From Dehalococcoidia bacterium (GTDB taxonomy: Bacteria > Chloroflexota > Dehalococcoidia > GIF9 > AB-539-J10): DNA of 9,115 nucleotides. The notes beneath the pieces were generated by a model. The model worked only from the letters and a program-made list of their open reading frames with translations. It ran no database searches and was not told where the DNA came from. Shown piece after piece: positions 1 to 5,566 of this stretch (positions are counted from its first letter, which is position 1; every line of letters begins with the position of its first letter). The stretch lies in the NCBI GenBank assembly GCA_030627025.1, contig DAOUSX010000020.1, positions 1 to 9,115 of the forward strand, written 5' to 3'. The translations under genes and the position numbers were made by a program.

Positions 1-637
1 GCCCATCAGCAACATAAAAGGGTAAATCAGATAAAAGTTCGCTGATTTGGTGTATTACCTCAGGCTCAGTTATTGCCCAAATGAGATGACGTTCACCAGG
101 ATCGATTAATTCCACCGGCGGGTTATACTGTGACACCGACGAAAATATCCCGGCCATCTCCTTGTCCCTGCCCTGGTATAGAGCAAGGATGGGACTGGAG
201 GCAGCTTGGCAAGTTCGTAACAGCTGAAGTCTATCCTGCTTAATTTTGGAAGATGTCTCTTCGTGAGGACATATGCCTTCACCCCACGGCACCAGTTTAA
301 CCCGGGCTATTAGTTCACGCCGCCTCCTCCTCCCCTGATAGCCAAAATAATGGTCATGGAGGTAAAAAGCAGGTGAGCCGTCCGCTTGAAGAACCCCTTC
401 TCCAAGCCAGCCTTTCAAGGTCATCGCAGCATTACCATACTTAGACCTACCCTTGGCACTATCTGCGGATGGCTGGGCAGGAAGTTCCAAGCGAATCACA
501 TTGTAATCACTTTTCTGGTAATAAAATTTCTGTTTTGCGGCAGTAATCTCATCATATGGTGGACAAATGACTACTCCTAAATTGGAAACCTTTTCTTTTT
601 TGTACCGTACGCCACAGAATGGATAAACTTCAGCCAT
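1..637 (-). CDS. DUF1015 family protein, N-terminal 212 residues (cut by window edge)
   Basis: This is the N-terminal half of a DUF1015 protein, a bacterial and archaeal family of roughly 400 residues whose biochemical role is not settled; no function is claimed here. The 212 codons seen are open from the ATG to the window edge. Family-style landmarks are the early CPPYDEI (residues 25-31), a PHEET motif (124-128) followed by a KQDRLQLL stretch, a SPILALY segment (148-154), and YVADG (208-212) at the very edge, which in this family usually continues into a His-rich HHR motif. The start is supported by GAGGTGA about 7 nt upstream. It lies 79 bp downstream of yqeY on the same strand, and I see no convincing promoter or terminator in that gap, so it may be read through from rpsU-yqeY. 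An Arg run (103-107) lies mid-protein. Family assignment is fairly sure. Confidence 0.85.
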   Translation of the reverse strand, partial: MAEVYPFCGVRYKKEKVSNLGVVICPPYDEITAAKQKFYYQKSDYNVIRLELPAQPSADSAKGRSKYGNAAMTLKGWLGEGVLQADGSPAFYLHDHYFGYQGRRRRRELIARVKLVPWGEGICPHEETSSKIKQDRLQLLRTCQAASSPILALYQGRDKEMAGIFSSVSQYNPPVELIDPGERHLIWAITEPEVIHQISELLSDLPFYVADG

Positions 638-716
638 CTAAGAATCACCTCAAGCTTTGTCTAAAGTGGTTATCCTGTTTATCACCAGAATCCCGATACA
701 GTATTATGTAAAGAAG

Positions 717-1166
717 TTAGGCTGGAGCAAGTAGCTCAGAAACTATCTCGCTTACCTCTTTGCCATTAGCTTTACCTTTAAGCTGGGGCATAAGCTGAGA
801 CATGACTTTACCTTTGTCCATCTCCCCGCTTGCGCCAACCATATCAATTGCTTGCCGTGCTGCAGCCATAATTTCTTCACGACTCATTTGCTTGGGAAGA
901 TACTCTAAGACAATAGCTAAGCCTGATTCTTCCTGAGCTACAAGGTCACTGCGATTCCCTTGCTTGAAAGCCTCGATACTTTCTCGCCGCTGCCTCACCT
1001 CTCCACTAAGGAGATCAATGATTTTGTTATCATCGACAGGTTTTCGTTCAGCAATTTCAGCATTCTTTATCCGGGATATGAGCAAGCGCAGTGCGGAGAT
1101 TCGTACCTTATCCTGTTGCTTAACTGCTTGATACAGATCCTCCCTTATTTTCTCCCCCAGCGTCAC
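717..1166 (-). CDS. yqeY: GatB/YqeY domain-containing protein
   Basis: A 149-residue protein of the YqeY family. It resembles the C-terminal helical tail domain of GatB, the amidotransferase subunit that converts misacylated Glu-tRNA(Gln) or Asp-tRNA(Asn). Stand-alone YqeY is thought to bind tRNA or tRNA-related partners, but its exact role is unclear. It is full length for the family (about 148). Visible hallmarks are the N-terminal helix with SALRLL (24-29), EYLPKQMS (87-94), and the C-terminal GKVMSQLMP followed by GKANGKEV. The start codon is GTG at 1166, and its last two bases form the TGA stop of rpsU (GTGA overlap), so translation is probably coupled. The rpsU-yqeY pairing is common in bacteria and supports the call. 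Confidence 0.93.
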   Translation of the reverse strand: MTLGEKIREDLYQAVKQQDKVRISALRLLISRIKNAEIAERKPVDDNKIIDLLSGEVRQRRESIEAFKQGNRSDLVAQEESGLAIVLEYLPKQMSREEIMAAARQAIDMVGASGEMDKGKVMSQLMPQLKGKANGKEVSEIVSELLAPA

Positions 1167-1348
1167 CTCATTCCCCTTACGCTCTTTCGCCTCTTTGCCG
1201 CATCTTTCCTCTTCCGCGCCTCGCTCGGTTTCTCAAAAAACTTGCGGCGACGAACCTCAGCTAAAATACGGCCTTGCTGCACCTGCCTGTTGAATCTGCG
1301 CAGCAAGCTCTCAAAGCCCTCACCAGAGCCAAGCTTTACTTCAGCCAT
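1163..1348 (-). CDS. rpsU: Small ribosomal subunit protein bS21
   Basis: A 61-residue, very basic protein: bS21, a component of the 30S subunit near the mRNA exit/anti-Shine-Dalgarno region. Diagnostic features are the N-terminal VKLGSGEGFESLLRRFNR, the central RRRKFFEKPSEARKRK and the Lys/Arg-rich tail. Length is normal for bS21 (58-71). It is the first gene after a TTGACA/TACAAT promoter whose expected start point leaves a leader of about 25 nt. The ATG at 1348 has no strong Shine-Dalgarno in front of it. That is notable because bS21 abundance is linked to SD recognition in some bacteria, but any regulatory meaning here is speculation. Its stop overlaps the GTG of yqeY. Confidence 0.95.
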   Translation of the reverse strand: MAEVKLGSGEGFESLLRRFNRQVQQGRILAEVRRRKFFEKPSEARKRKDAAKRRKSVRGMR

Positions 1349-1379
1349 ATCATACCCATACTAGTCTTACAAAGGCTAC

Positions 1380-1409
1380 ATTGTATCGGTTATAACTTGC
1401 CTGTGTCAA
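1380..1409 (-). promoter_or_regulatory. Sigma-70-type promoter for rpsU-yqeY
   Basis: Read on the minus strand, a perfect -35 TTGACA (1404-1409) is followed by an 18-nt spacer and TACAAT (1380-1385, 5 of 6 matches to the -10 consensus). The predicted start is near 1373, giving a leader of about 25 nt before the rpsU ATG. It sits in the 70-bp gap behind the MBL gene, so rpsU-yqeY is likely its own transcription unit in addition to any read-through from the competence operon. It was found by eye and not tested. Confidence 0.65.
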
Positions 1410-1418
1410 TGGCTTCTA

Positions 1419-2300
1419 TCACCGCTCCACCTTCACCCACAACCTCTCCCCGTCTGTGATAAATTCAATGGTGCCATTTTCTGATGTTAGATAAACTTTG
1501 TTCTTACCCAACTTTTCTTTCAGCCTCCCCACCACCTCGGGGCTTGGATGCCCAAAAGTATTATTTGCTCCTACCGAGATTACAGCTACCTCAGGGTCGA
1601 CCACAGCTAGAAACTGCGGCGTGGCGGATGTCTTGCTACCATGATGGGCTACCTTCAGCACTGTGCTTTTCAAATTAGCTCGCTGTTTAATGAGTTCAAA
1701 TTCACCTTCCCACCTGATATCTGCGGCAAGCAAGAAACTGATTTCACCCCAACTTAGCCTTAATACCACCCCATTGTTATCCACATCGGCGCTAGTTCCT
1801 TGAAAAAACTCCTCGGGAGGATTAAGCACTTTTATCTTAATGCCACTGCCCAAATCAATCTCCTGCCCCGCTTTAACCACATCATGCTTGATTTCCGTTT
1901 CCTCAACGAGCTTAAGCCATTCTTGATAAATGCAGGAATTATAAGAAACACCAGGCTCAAGCACTTGTTTCACTTCATACCTTTGCAGCACTTCCACCAA
2001 TCCAGTAATGTGGTCAGCTTGAGGTTGTGTAGATATCATGAGGTCTATCGTTCTATCCCAGAAGGGAAGCTTTCTACCTAACTCCAAACTTATTGCCTGA
2101 GGACTGGGACCACCGTCAACGAGTATATTTTGATGATTGGGTGTTTGTATCAAGATAGCATCTCCTTGCCCTACGTTGAGGAAGCTCACATGAAGGTTAT
2201 CATCCGGCGTGGTGAGAACCATAGCCCAAACCAGTATAGCCGCTAATAAAAGAGGAGGAATGAGCCACTTCAGAAGCGAGTGTCGGGAGAGTTTAGCCAT
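1419..2300 (-). CDS. ComEC-type metallo-beta-lactamase-fold protein, membrane anchored (split C-terminal half of ComEC)
   Basis: A 293-residue protein matching the C-terminal MBL domain of ComEC/Rec2, thought to act outside the membrane on incoming DNA. It begins with a basic stretch and one membrane segment (about 11-30), then the ComEC signature SFLNVGQGDAILIQ (39-52), VDGG (61-64), a metal-site loop, D194, AHHGSK (218-223) and NNTFGHPSPE. The loop reads Q92-P-Q94-A-D96-H97 where active relatives have HxHxDH, so both first-site His are Gln while the DH, D194, H219 and H251 equivalents remain. Catalysis may be weakened or altered. In most bacteria this domain is fused to ComEC; here it has its own gene directly behind comEC. 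The start is either GTG 2303 (which overlaps the comEC stop) or ATG 2300; both fall at workable distances from an AGAGG, and I chose ATG. The family call is firm; activity is uncertain. Confidence 0.88.
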   Translation of the reverse strand: MAKLSRHSLLKWLIPPLLLAAILVWAMVLTTPDDNLHVSFLNVGQGDAILIQTPNHQNILVDGGPSPQAISLELGRKLPFWDRTIDLMISTQPQADHITGLVEVLQRYEVKQVLEPGVSYNSCIYQEWLKLVEETEIKHDVVKAGQEIDLGSGIKIKVLNPPEEFFQGTSADVDNNGVVLRLSWGEISFLLAADIRWEGEFELIKQRANLKSTVLKVAHHGSKTSATPQFLAVVDPEVAVISVGANNTFGHPSPEVVGRLKEKLGKNKVYLTSENGTIEFITDGERLWVKVER

Positions 2301-2302
2301 CA

Positions 2303-3847
2303 CTAACTACCTCTCTCTACGTTAAAAGCTAACCTAGAGAAGATATCGTTCAACTGCTTCCTATGATTAAGCCATGCCACAACTATTGCAAGTATGATGT
2401 AATATGCCCACACCAACCACACAGGGATAGCAGATACCTGCAAAGAAGAGAATGGCAAGGCATCAAAGCCCTGAACTACTAAAAGCAAATAGGTTAAGAA
2501 TAACCAGGCGACCCAGCCTAAAATTTGAGATGCAAATACGGCAAATAATCCCACAAGAGCAACCAACGCAGAGGCAACCATGATAGCTGGCAAGGCAGGC
2601 AAAGAAAGGAATGTTGCTGGAACACCAACCAGTGAAACAATGTTGAAATAGTAGGCTACAAGTGGCCAGACCGCGATGATAGCCGCTAGGGTCACTGTAA
2701 AGCCATCCACAAGAACATTACCAATAGCTATAGCCCTGTCCCTGTATTCAAATACCTTAGCAACTCCTTTCCTTCCCCAACTCTGAAAATAAGGATAAAA
2801 CAAAATAAGCCCGAGCATTGCCGTGAAGCTAAGTTGGAATGAGACACTCCATAGAATTTGAGGCTGAATGCCCACCATCACTGCAGCAGCAAAAGCCAGA
2901 GCAGTAATAGCACTTCGCTGCCTTCCTAAATATTCAGCTAACAAGAATAAGCTGCCCATCATGGTAGCGCGAATTACCGGCGGATGCATTCCAGTAAGCA
3001 AGGCATAAATCCAGATAGCAATAAGGGTAAGCCAAATATATATGGAGCGCTGTCTTCCAAAAACCAAAGTTAAAAAACTGAGGAGAATGCCAATGATGAT
3101 ACTGACGTGCAAGCCAGAGATAGCCAATATATGGGCAGTCCCTGTTCTTGAGAAAGCTTGCGTCACAGAATAAGGTATGTTGCTCCTTATGCCAAGCAGG
3201 ATACCCTGAGCTAACGAGCCTTGTGGCTCAGGTAGAGCTTTAGTCAGAGAATCAGAAAGCCTATCCCTGAAAGAATAAAGCCATTGCAAAGGTTCAAAAC
3301 CTCTGCCTTCCTCGACGACCTCTATTCTGGGATAATAACTGATGGAATAAATTCCCTGATGTTCCAGATAGCTTTTGTAGTCAAAATCTTCAAATGTAGG
3401 GGGTGTCTCTAATTCTCCGGTCACTCTGAGTATATCCCCATAATGATACTCGGGATATCTTGACACTCGCACTAGAACGGCACCTGAGACTTCCTTCTCT
3501 TCACCCTCCATGCCTATCTTCTCGGTTGAAATGGTTAACAAACAATATCTATCTCTAACATCAGGCTCCTCTTTCACCATCCCTTGAATTTCTACTATCC
3601 CTTGCTCATTGTAGAAACAAACAAAATGTTCATTTACTCGAGGTAAGCTTGATGGAAAATAAAGGATGCCTCCGATGCAAGCAAAAAAGCACAATCCGAG
3701 CACTATTAAGTTCTGTCTTCTATCGGGGAAAAGAGGGATAAACAAGAACGGGAAAATACCGAGTAGGGTAATTATCAATGGCAGGCCAACTTGTGAGCCT
3801 ATAAGAATACCCGCTACCCAGGCACAGCTAATATAAAGTAGCCACAT
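2303..3847 (-). CDS. comEC: ComEC/Rec2 DNA-uptake channel protein (DUF4131 plus Competence domain, no MBL domain)
   Basis: A 514-residue polytopic membrane protein, the presumed channel that passes single-stranded DNA across the cytoplasmic membrane during transformation. N-terminal membrane segments (about 2-63) lead into a soluble DUF4131-like OB region (about 70-175), then the Competence domain. Key matches are GILLGIRSNIP (215-225), the signature RTGTAHILAISGLHVSII around 234-251, PPVIRA (289-294) and SVSFQLSF (334-341), followed by several more hydrophobic helices. Classical ComEC is about 750-800 residues with a C-terminal MBL domain; this protein stops at the end of the membrane part, and the MBL is encoded by the next gene. 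The upstream neighbour is comEA, whose TAA overlaps this ATG by one base (TAATG). The TAG stop abuts the next gene. This is clearly an operon with coupled translation. Confidence 0.93.
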   Translation of the reverse strand: MWLLYISCAWVAGILIGSQVGLPLIITLLGIFPFLFIPLFPDRRQNLIVLGLCFFACIGGILYFPSSLPRVNEHFVCFYNEQGIVEIQGMVKEEPDVRDRYCLLTISTEKIGMEGEEKEVSGAVLVRVSRYPEYHYGDILRVTGELETPPTFEDFDYKSYLEHQGIYSISYYPRIEVVEEGRGFEPLQWLYSFRDRLSDSLTKALPEPQGSLAQGILLGIRSNIPYSVTQAFSRTGTAHILAISGLHVSIIIGILLSFLTLVFGRQRSIYIWLTLIAIWIYALLTGMHPPVIRATMMGSLFLLAEYLGRQRSAITALAFAAAVMVGIQPQILWSVSFQLSFTAMLGLILFYPYFQSWGRKGVAKVFEYRDRAIAIGNVLVDGFTVTLAAIIAVWPLVAYYFNIVSLVGVPATFLSLPALPAIMVASALVALVGLFAVFASQILGWVAWLFLTYLLLVVQGFDALPFSSLQVSAIPVWLVWAYYIILAIVVAWLNHRKQLNDIFSRLAFNVERGS

Positions 3848-4365
3848 TAAGAAGTTTTGCTATCTGATACGGTGATATAATCCTTTATCCCGTCAAATGT
3901 CTTTTGCCCGATGCCTTTGACCTGAAGCAAATCTTCAACCCGCTTAAACTCACCATTTTCATTACGATAATCCACGATAGTCTGAGCTCTGATTTCACCT
4001 ATCCCCGGCAAAGCTTCAAGAAGCCATGATTCCGCCCGGTTGATGTCTACCTTCTGCGGAGATTGTTCTTCCCCCTCTTTAGGAATATAAATCGCGATAT
4101 GGTTAAGGTCAGCATTAGGTTCGAGGCCAACATCCGAAAGAAGGGCCTGTATTGTCTCGCCTTCCATGAGGGAATAGATACCAGGGTTAATGACTGCACC
4201 ACCAATATAAACCTCGCCACCCTGTTGCGGAAGCGCACCTTGAGATAACACCAGCTCGATAGGCTGGATTTTATTGCGATTGGTCAGCAGCATAACACCG
4301 CCGACCACCAGGGCAATAATCAAGAAAACTGTGATAAAGATGTAAAATCTATCTGCCTGGTTCAT
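3847..4365 (-). CDS. comEA: ComEA-type DNA-binding competence protein (membrane anchor, SLBB, helix-hairpin-helix)
   Basis: A 172-residue protein that would bind double-stranded DNA at the outer face of the membrane and hand it to ComEC. An N-terminal membrane segment (about 8-27) is followed by an SLBB-like domain (about 50-97, with the typical GEVYIGGAVINPGIYSL start) and two helix-hairpin-helix motifs that begin after VDINRA (106-111): LPGIG (119-123) and VKGIG (149-153). Order and size are those of Gram-positive-type ComEA. The start at 4365 has AAAGGAGA upstream with about 9 nt spacing. It is the first gene of the comEA-comEC-MBL operon and is divergent from smpB across 61 bp. I could not pick out a convincing comEA promoter in that gap. 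Confidence 0.94.
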   Translation of the reverse strand: MNQADRFYIFITVFLIIALVVGGVMLLTNRNKIQPIELVLSQGALPQQGGEVYIGGAVINPGIYSLMEGETIQALLSDVGLEPNADLNHIAIYIPKEGEEQSPQKVDINRAESWLLEALPGIGEIRAQTIVDYRNENGEFKRVEDLLQVKGIGQKTFDGIKDYITVSDSKTS

Positions 4366-4391
4366 CTCAGCTAATCTCCTTTATGATTGAA

Positions 4392-4420
4392 TTGCTTGTA
4401 CTATTTCCTGATGGTAAGAT
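4392..4420 (+). promoter_or_regulatory. Possible weak promoter for smpB
   Basis: TTGCTT (4392-4397), a 17-nt spacer and TAAGAT (4415-4420) form a weak sigma-70-like pair in the 61-bp divergent gap between comEA and smpB. If real, the start point would fall at or next to the smpB ATG (4427), making the message leaderless. That would fit the lack of a good Shine-Dalgarno there. The match is modest (3 and 4 of 6), so this is tentative. Confidence 0.3.
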
Positions 4421-4426
4421 TTTCAT

Positions 4427-4891
4427 ATGGCGAAAAATTCAGGAATATCAATCGTCAATCGTAAAGCTTATCACGACTACCATATCGAGGAAAGATTTGA
4501 GGCAGGCATTGTGCTTAAGGGCTCTGAAATTAAGTCAATAAGGGCGGGGAAGGTAAGTCTACAGGATGCCTATGCCAAACCGGAAAATGGAGAAATTTGG
4601 CTATTTAACAGCCACATCGCCTCGTATGATGCTGCTAGCTACAACACACATCAGCCAACCCGTCCCCGCAAGCTTTTGCTCCACAAAAAAGAGGTCGACA
4701 GACTCACAGGGAGGGCGATGCAGCGAGGTTTGACTTTAGTTCCTCTTAAGCTGTATATTAAACATGGGATTGCCAAAATCGAGTTGGGTGTGGGTAAGGG
4801 AAAGAAGGTTTACGATAAGCGGGAAACCATTGTGCGCCGTGAGACAGAGAGAGAAATAGACCGTGCACTAAAAATCAAAGGGAGGTGGTAA
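4427..4891 (+). CDS. smpB: SsrA-binding protein SmpB
   Basis: A 154-residue SmpB, the protein partner of tmRNA. It binds the tRNA-like part of ssrA, brings it to ribosomes stalled on broken mRNA, and mimics the missing codon-anticodon stem. Family motifs are complete: IVNRKAYHDYHIEERFEAGIVL at the N-terminus, GSEIKSIRAGKVSLQDAYA (33-51), the NSHIASY segment, LYIKHGIAKIELGVGKGKK, and the basic C-terminal tail KVYDKRETIVRRE..., which inserts into the mRNA channel. Length is normal. The ssrA gene begins 22 nt after the stop, so both halves of the trans-translation system are adjacent and may share a transcript. There is no clear Shine-Dalgarno in front of the ATG, only a loose GATGGTAAG. Confidence 0.97.
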   Translation: MAKNSGISIVNRKAYHDYHIEERFEAGIVLKGSEIKSIRAGKVSLQDAYAKPENGEIWLFNSHIASYDAASYNTHQPTRPRKLLLHKKEVDRLTGRAMQRGLTLVPLKLYIKHGIAKIELGVGKGKKVYDKRETIVRRETEREIDRALKIKGRW

Positions 4892-4913
4892 GAAGGCAGT
4901 CTGATTAGATAGC

Positions 4914-5253
4914 GGGGGCGCGTGGGTTCGACATGGGAAGGCCTACAGAATTGCAAGCTGAGGTGCCATTAACCTCACAAAACAAATGGCAAAAAATAAA
5001 TGCCGAACCTATTGCAGCTTAATTAAAGCTACACATCCACCTCAACCTCTCCTCGAAGGTTGGGACTGGGTGTCAAAAAGTCGAGGTGCTCCAATCCCAA
5101 CGTCGATAAGGATTGGATAAGAAAATCGACTGGCTTAACTGGATTCGGTCAGCAGATGAAAGTTGAGCGAGACAAGTGGAGCTGACTAAGCTTGTAGGAT
5201 ATTCTGGCAACCTTTCTATGGACGGGGAGTTCGACCCTCCCCCGCCTCCACCA
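4914..5253 (+). ncRNA. ssrA: Transfer-messenger RNA (tmRNA), one-piece
   Basis: A 340-nt tmRNA that rescues stalled ribosomes and tags the product for proteolysis. The ends pair as an acceptor stem (GGGGGCG 4914-4920 with CGCCTCC, then A and encoded CCA at 5251-5253). The T arm is GGGGAG-TTCGACC-CTCCCC, a 6-bp stem rather than the usual 5. GGGTTCGAC lies near the 5' end, and CTGACTAAGC lies near 5182-5191. Long P2 pairs 4932-4941 with 5211-5220, 4946-4951 with 5201-5206, and 4952-4958 with 5190-5196. Four pseudoknots are visible: PK1 (4959-4964/4972-4977; 4965-4970/4985-4990), PK2 (5044-5048/5057-5061; 5051-5056/5081-5086), PK3 (5091-5097/5110-5116; 5102-5107/5125-5130) and PK4 (5133-5140/5161-5168; 5147-5153/5181-5187). 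The tag frame starts at GCC 5002, 11 nt after PK1 as in E. coli, and reads A-E-P-I-A-A then TAA at 5020, inside a small hairpin (5016-5030). Identification is certain; the tag is inferred from spacing. Confidence 0.96.
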
Positions 5254-5265
5254 GGCAATTTAGAG

Positions 5266-5294
5266 GCGCCAGCCTTACACAGCTAGCGCTTTTT
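5266..5294 (+). terminator. Intrinsic terminator after ssrA
   Basis: GCGC-C-AGC (5266-5273) pairs with GCT-A-GCGC (5282-5289) around an 8-nt loop, with one C/A mismatch inside the stem, and is followed directly by five T (5290-5294). It begins 13 nt after the tmRNA CCA end. It is the expected rho-independent end of the smpB-ssrA unit. Confidence 0.7.
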
Positions 5295-5414
5295 GTATTC
5301 GGATGAGGGTTTGGTGATGATATAGTTCGACTTCGAAGCGGTCTCCCCGTCCGTTTGAGATGGTTTTGATATTAACATTGCTGAGACCACTTAATACTGC
5401 TCACTAAGATTACA
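5295..5414. other. Non-coding stretch between ssrA terminator and thiolase promoter, possible decayed coding remnant
   Basis: No intact gene is seen here. On the minus strand a reading frame without any start codon runs from about 5397 down to the TAA at 5275-5277, with a protein-like stretch that includes NGRGDRFEVEL. Further minus-strand fragments in other frames continue upstream to about 5535. An 11-bp direct repeat, TGCTCACTAAG, occurs at 5398-5408 and 5533-5543. This could be the remains of a gene read leftward, or chance. The remainder, up to 5566, holds the thiolase promoter and leader. Confidence 0.25.
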
Positions 5415-5443
5415 TTGATTTTTCCCCGAATTGCTTCTACAAT
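5415..5443 (+). promoter_or_regulatory. Sigma-70-type promoter for the thiolase gene
   Basis: TTGATT (5415-5420), a spacer of exactly 17 nt and TACAAT (5438-5443, 5 of 6) lie upstream of the thiolase. The start would be near 5450, giving a leader of about 117 nt. That leader contains an imperfect hairpin (ACGGGTTT 5485-5492 with AAAGCCCGT 5524-5532, enclosing a shorter stem) ahead of the ribosome-binding site at 5557. Found by eye; moderately convincing. Confidence 0.5.
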
Positions 5444-5556
5444 TATCTTGATGTGGCTCCTCGATGATAATCGGCTACTAGTGGACGGGTTTCATTGATC
5501 AAGGCCAGCAGAGCAGCACTGCCAAAGCCCGTTGCTCACTAAGGTTGTGGAAAACA

Positions 5557-5561
5557 GGAGG
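5557..5561 (+). promoter_or_regulatory. Ribosome-binding site that fixes the thiolase start at ACG 5567
   Basis: A perfect GGAGG is followed by 5 nt and then ACG (5567-5569), exactly where the family's initiator ATG would be. No ATG, GTG or TTG lies between the in-frame TAA at 5540-5542 and the conserved N-terminus; the only other non-standard choice is ATA at 5564, just 2 nt from the GGAGG. The next canonical start (TTG 5660) would cut off the conserved first strand and has no such site. Confidence 0.7.
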
Positions 5562-5566
5562 TAATA

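Noticed and set aside
638..716. Promoter or terminator between yqeY and the DUF1015 gene
   Set aside because: I could not find a -35/-10 pair with proper spacing or a stem with a T-tract, so none is reported.
960..1459. Plus-strand frames opposite yqeY and rpsU
   Set aside because: They are shadows of well-identified minus-strand genes.
4905..4910. Separate ssrA promoter (TGA-TTAGAT, extended -10-like) just before the tmRNA
   Set aside because: There is no -35 match and the -10 match is weak; co-transcription with smpB and processing is simpler.
5000..5026. Alternative tag frame starting at ATG 5000 (M-P-N-L-L-Q-L-N)
   Set aside because: It does not end in the expected hydrophobic-Ala-Ala, and its first codon is not at the usual distance from PK1; the GCC frame fits both.
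5073..5258. 61-codon minus-strand frame over ssrA
   Set aside because: It lies wholly within the tmRNA gene, has a Gly/Ser-rich low-information start and matches no family; it is a chance frame.
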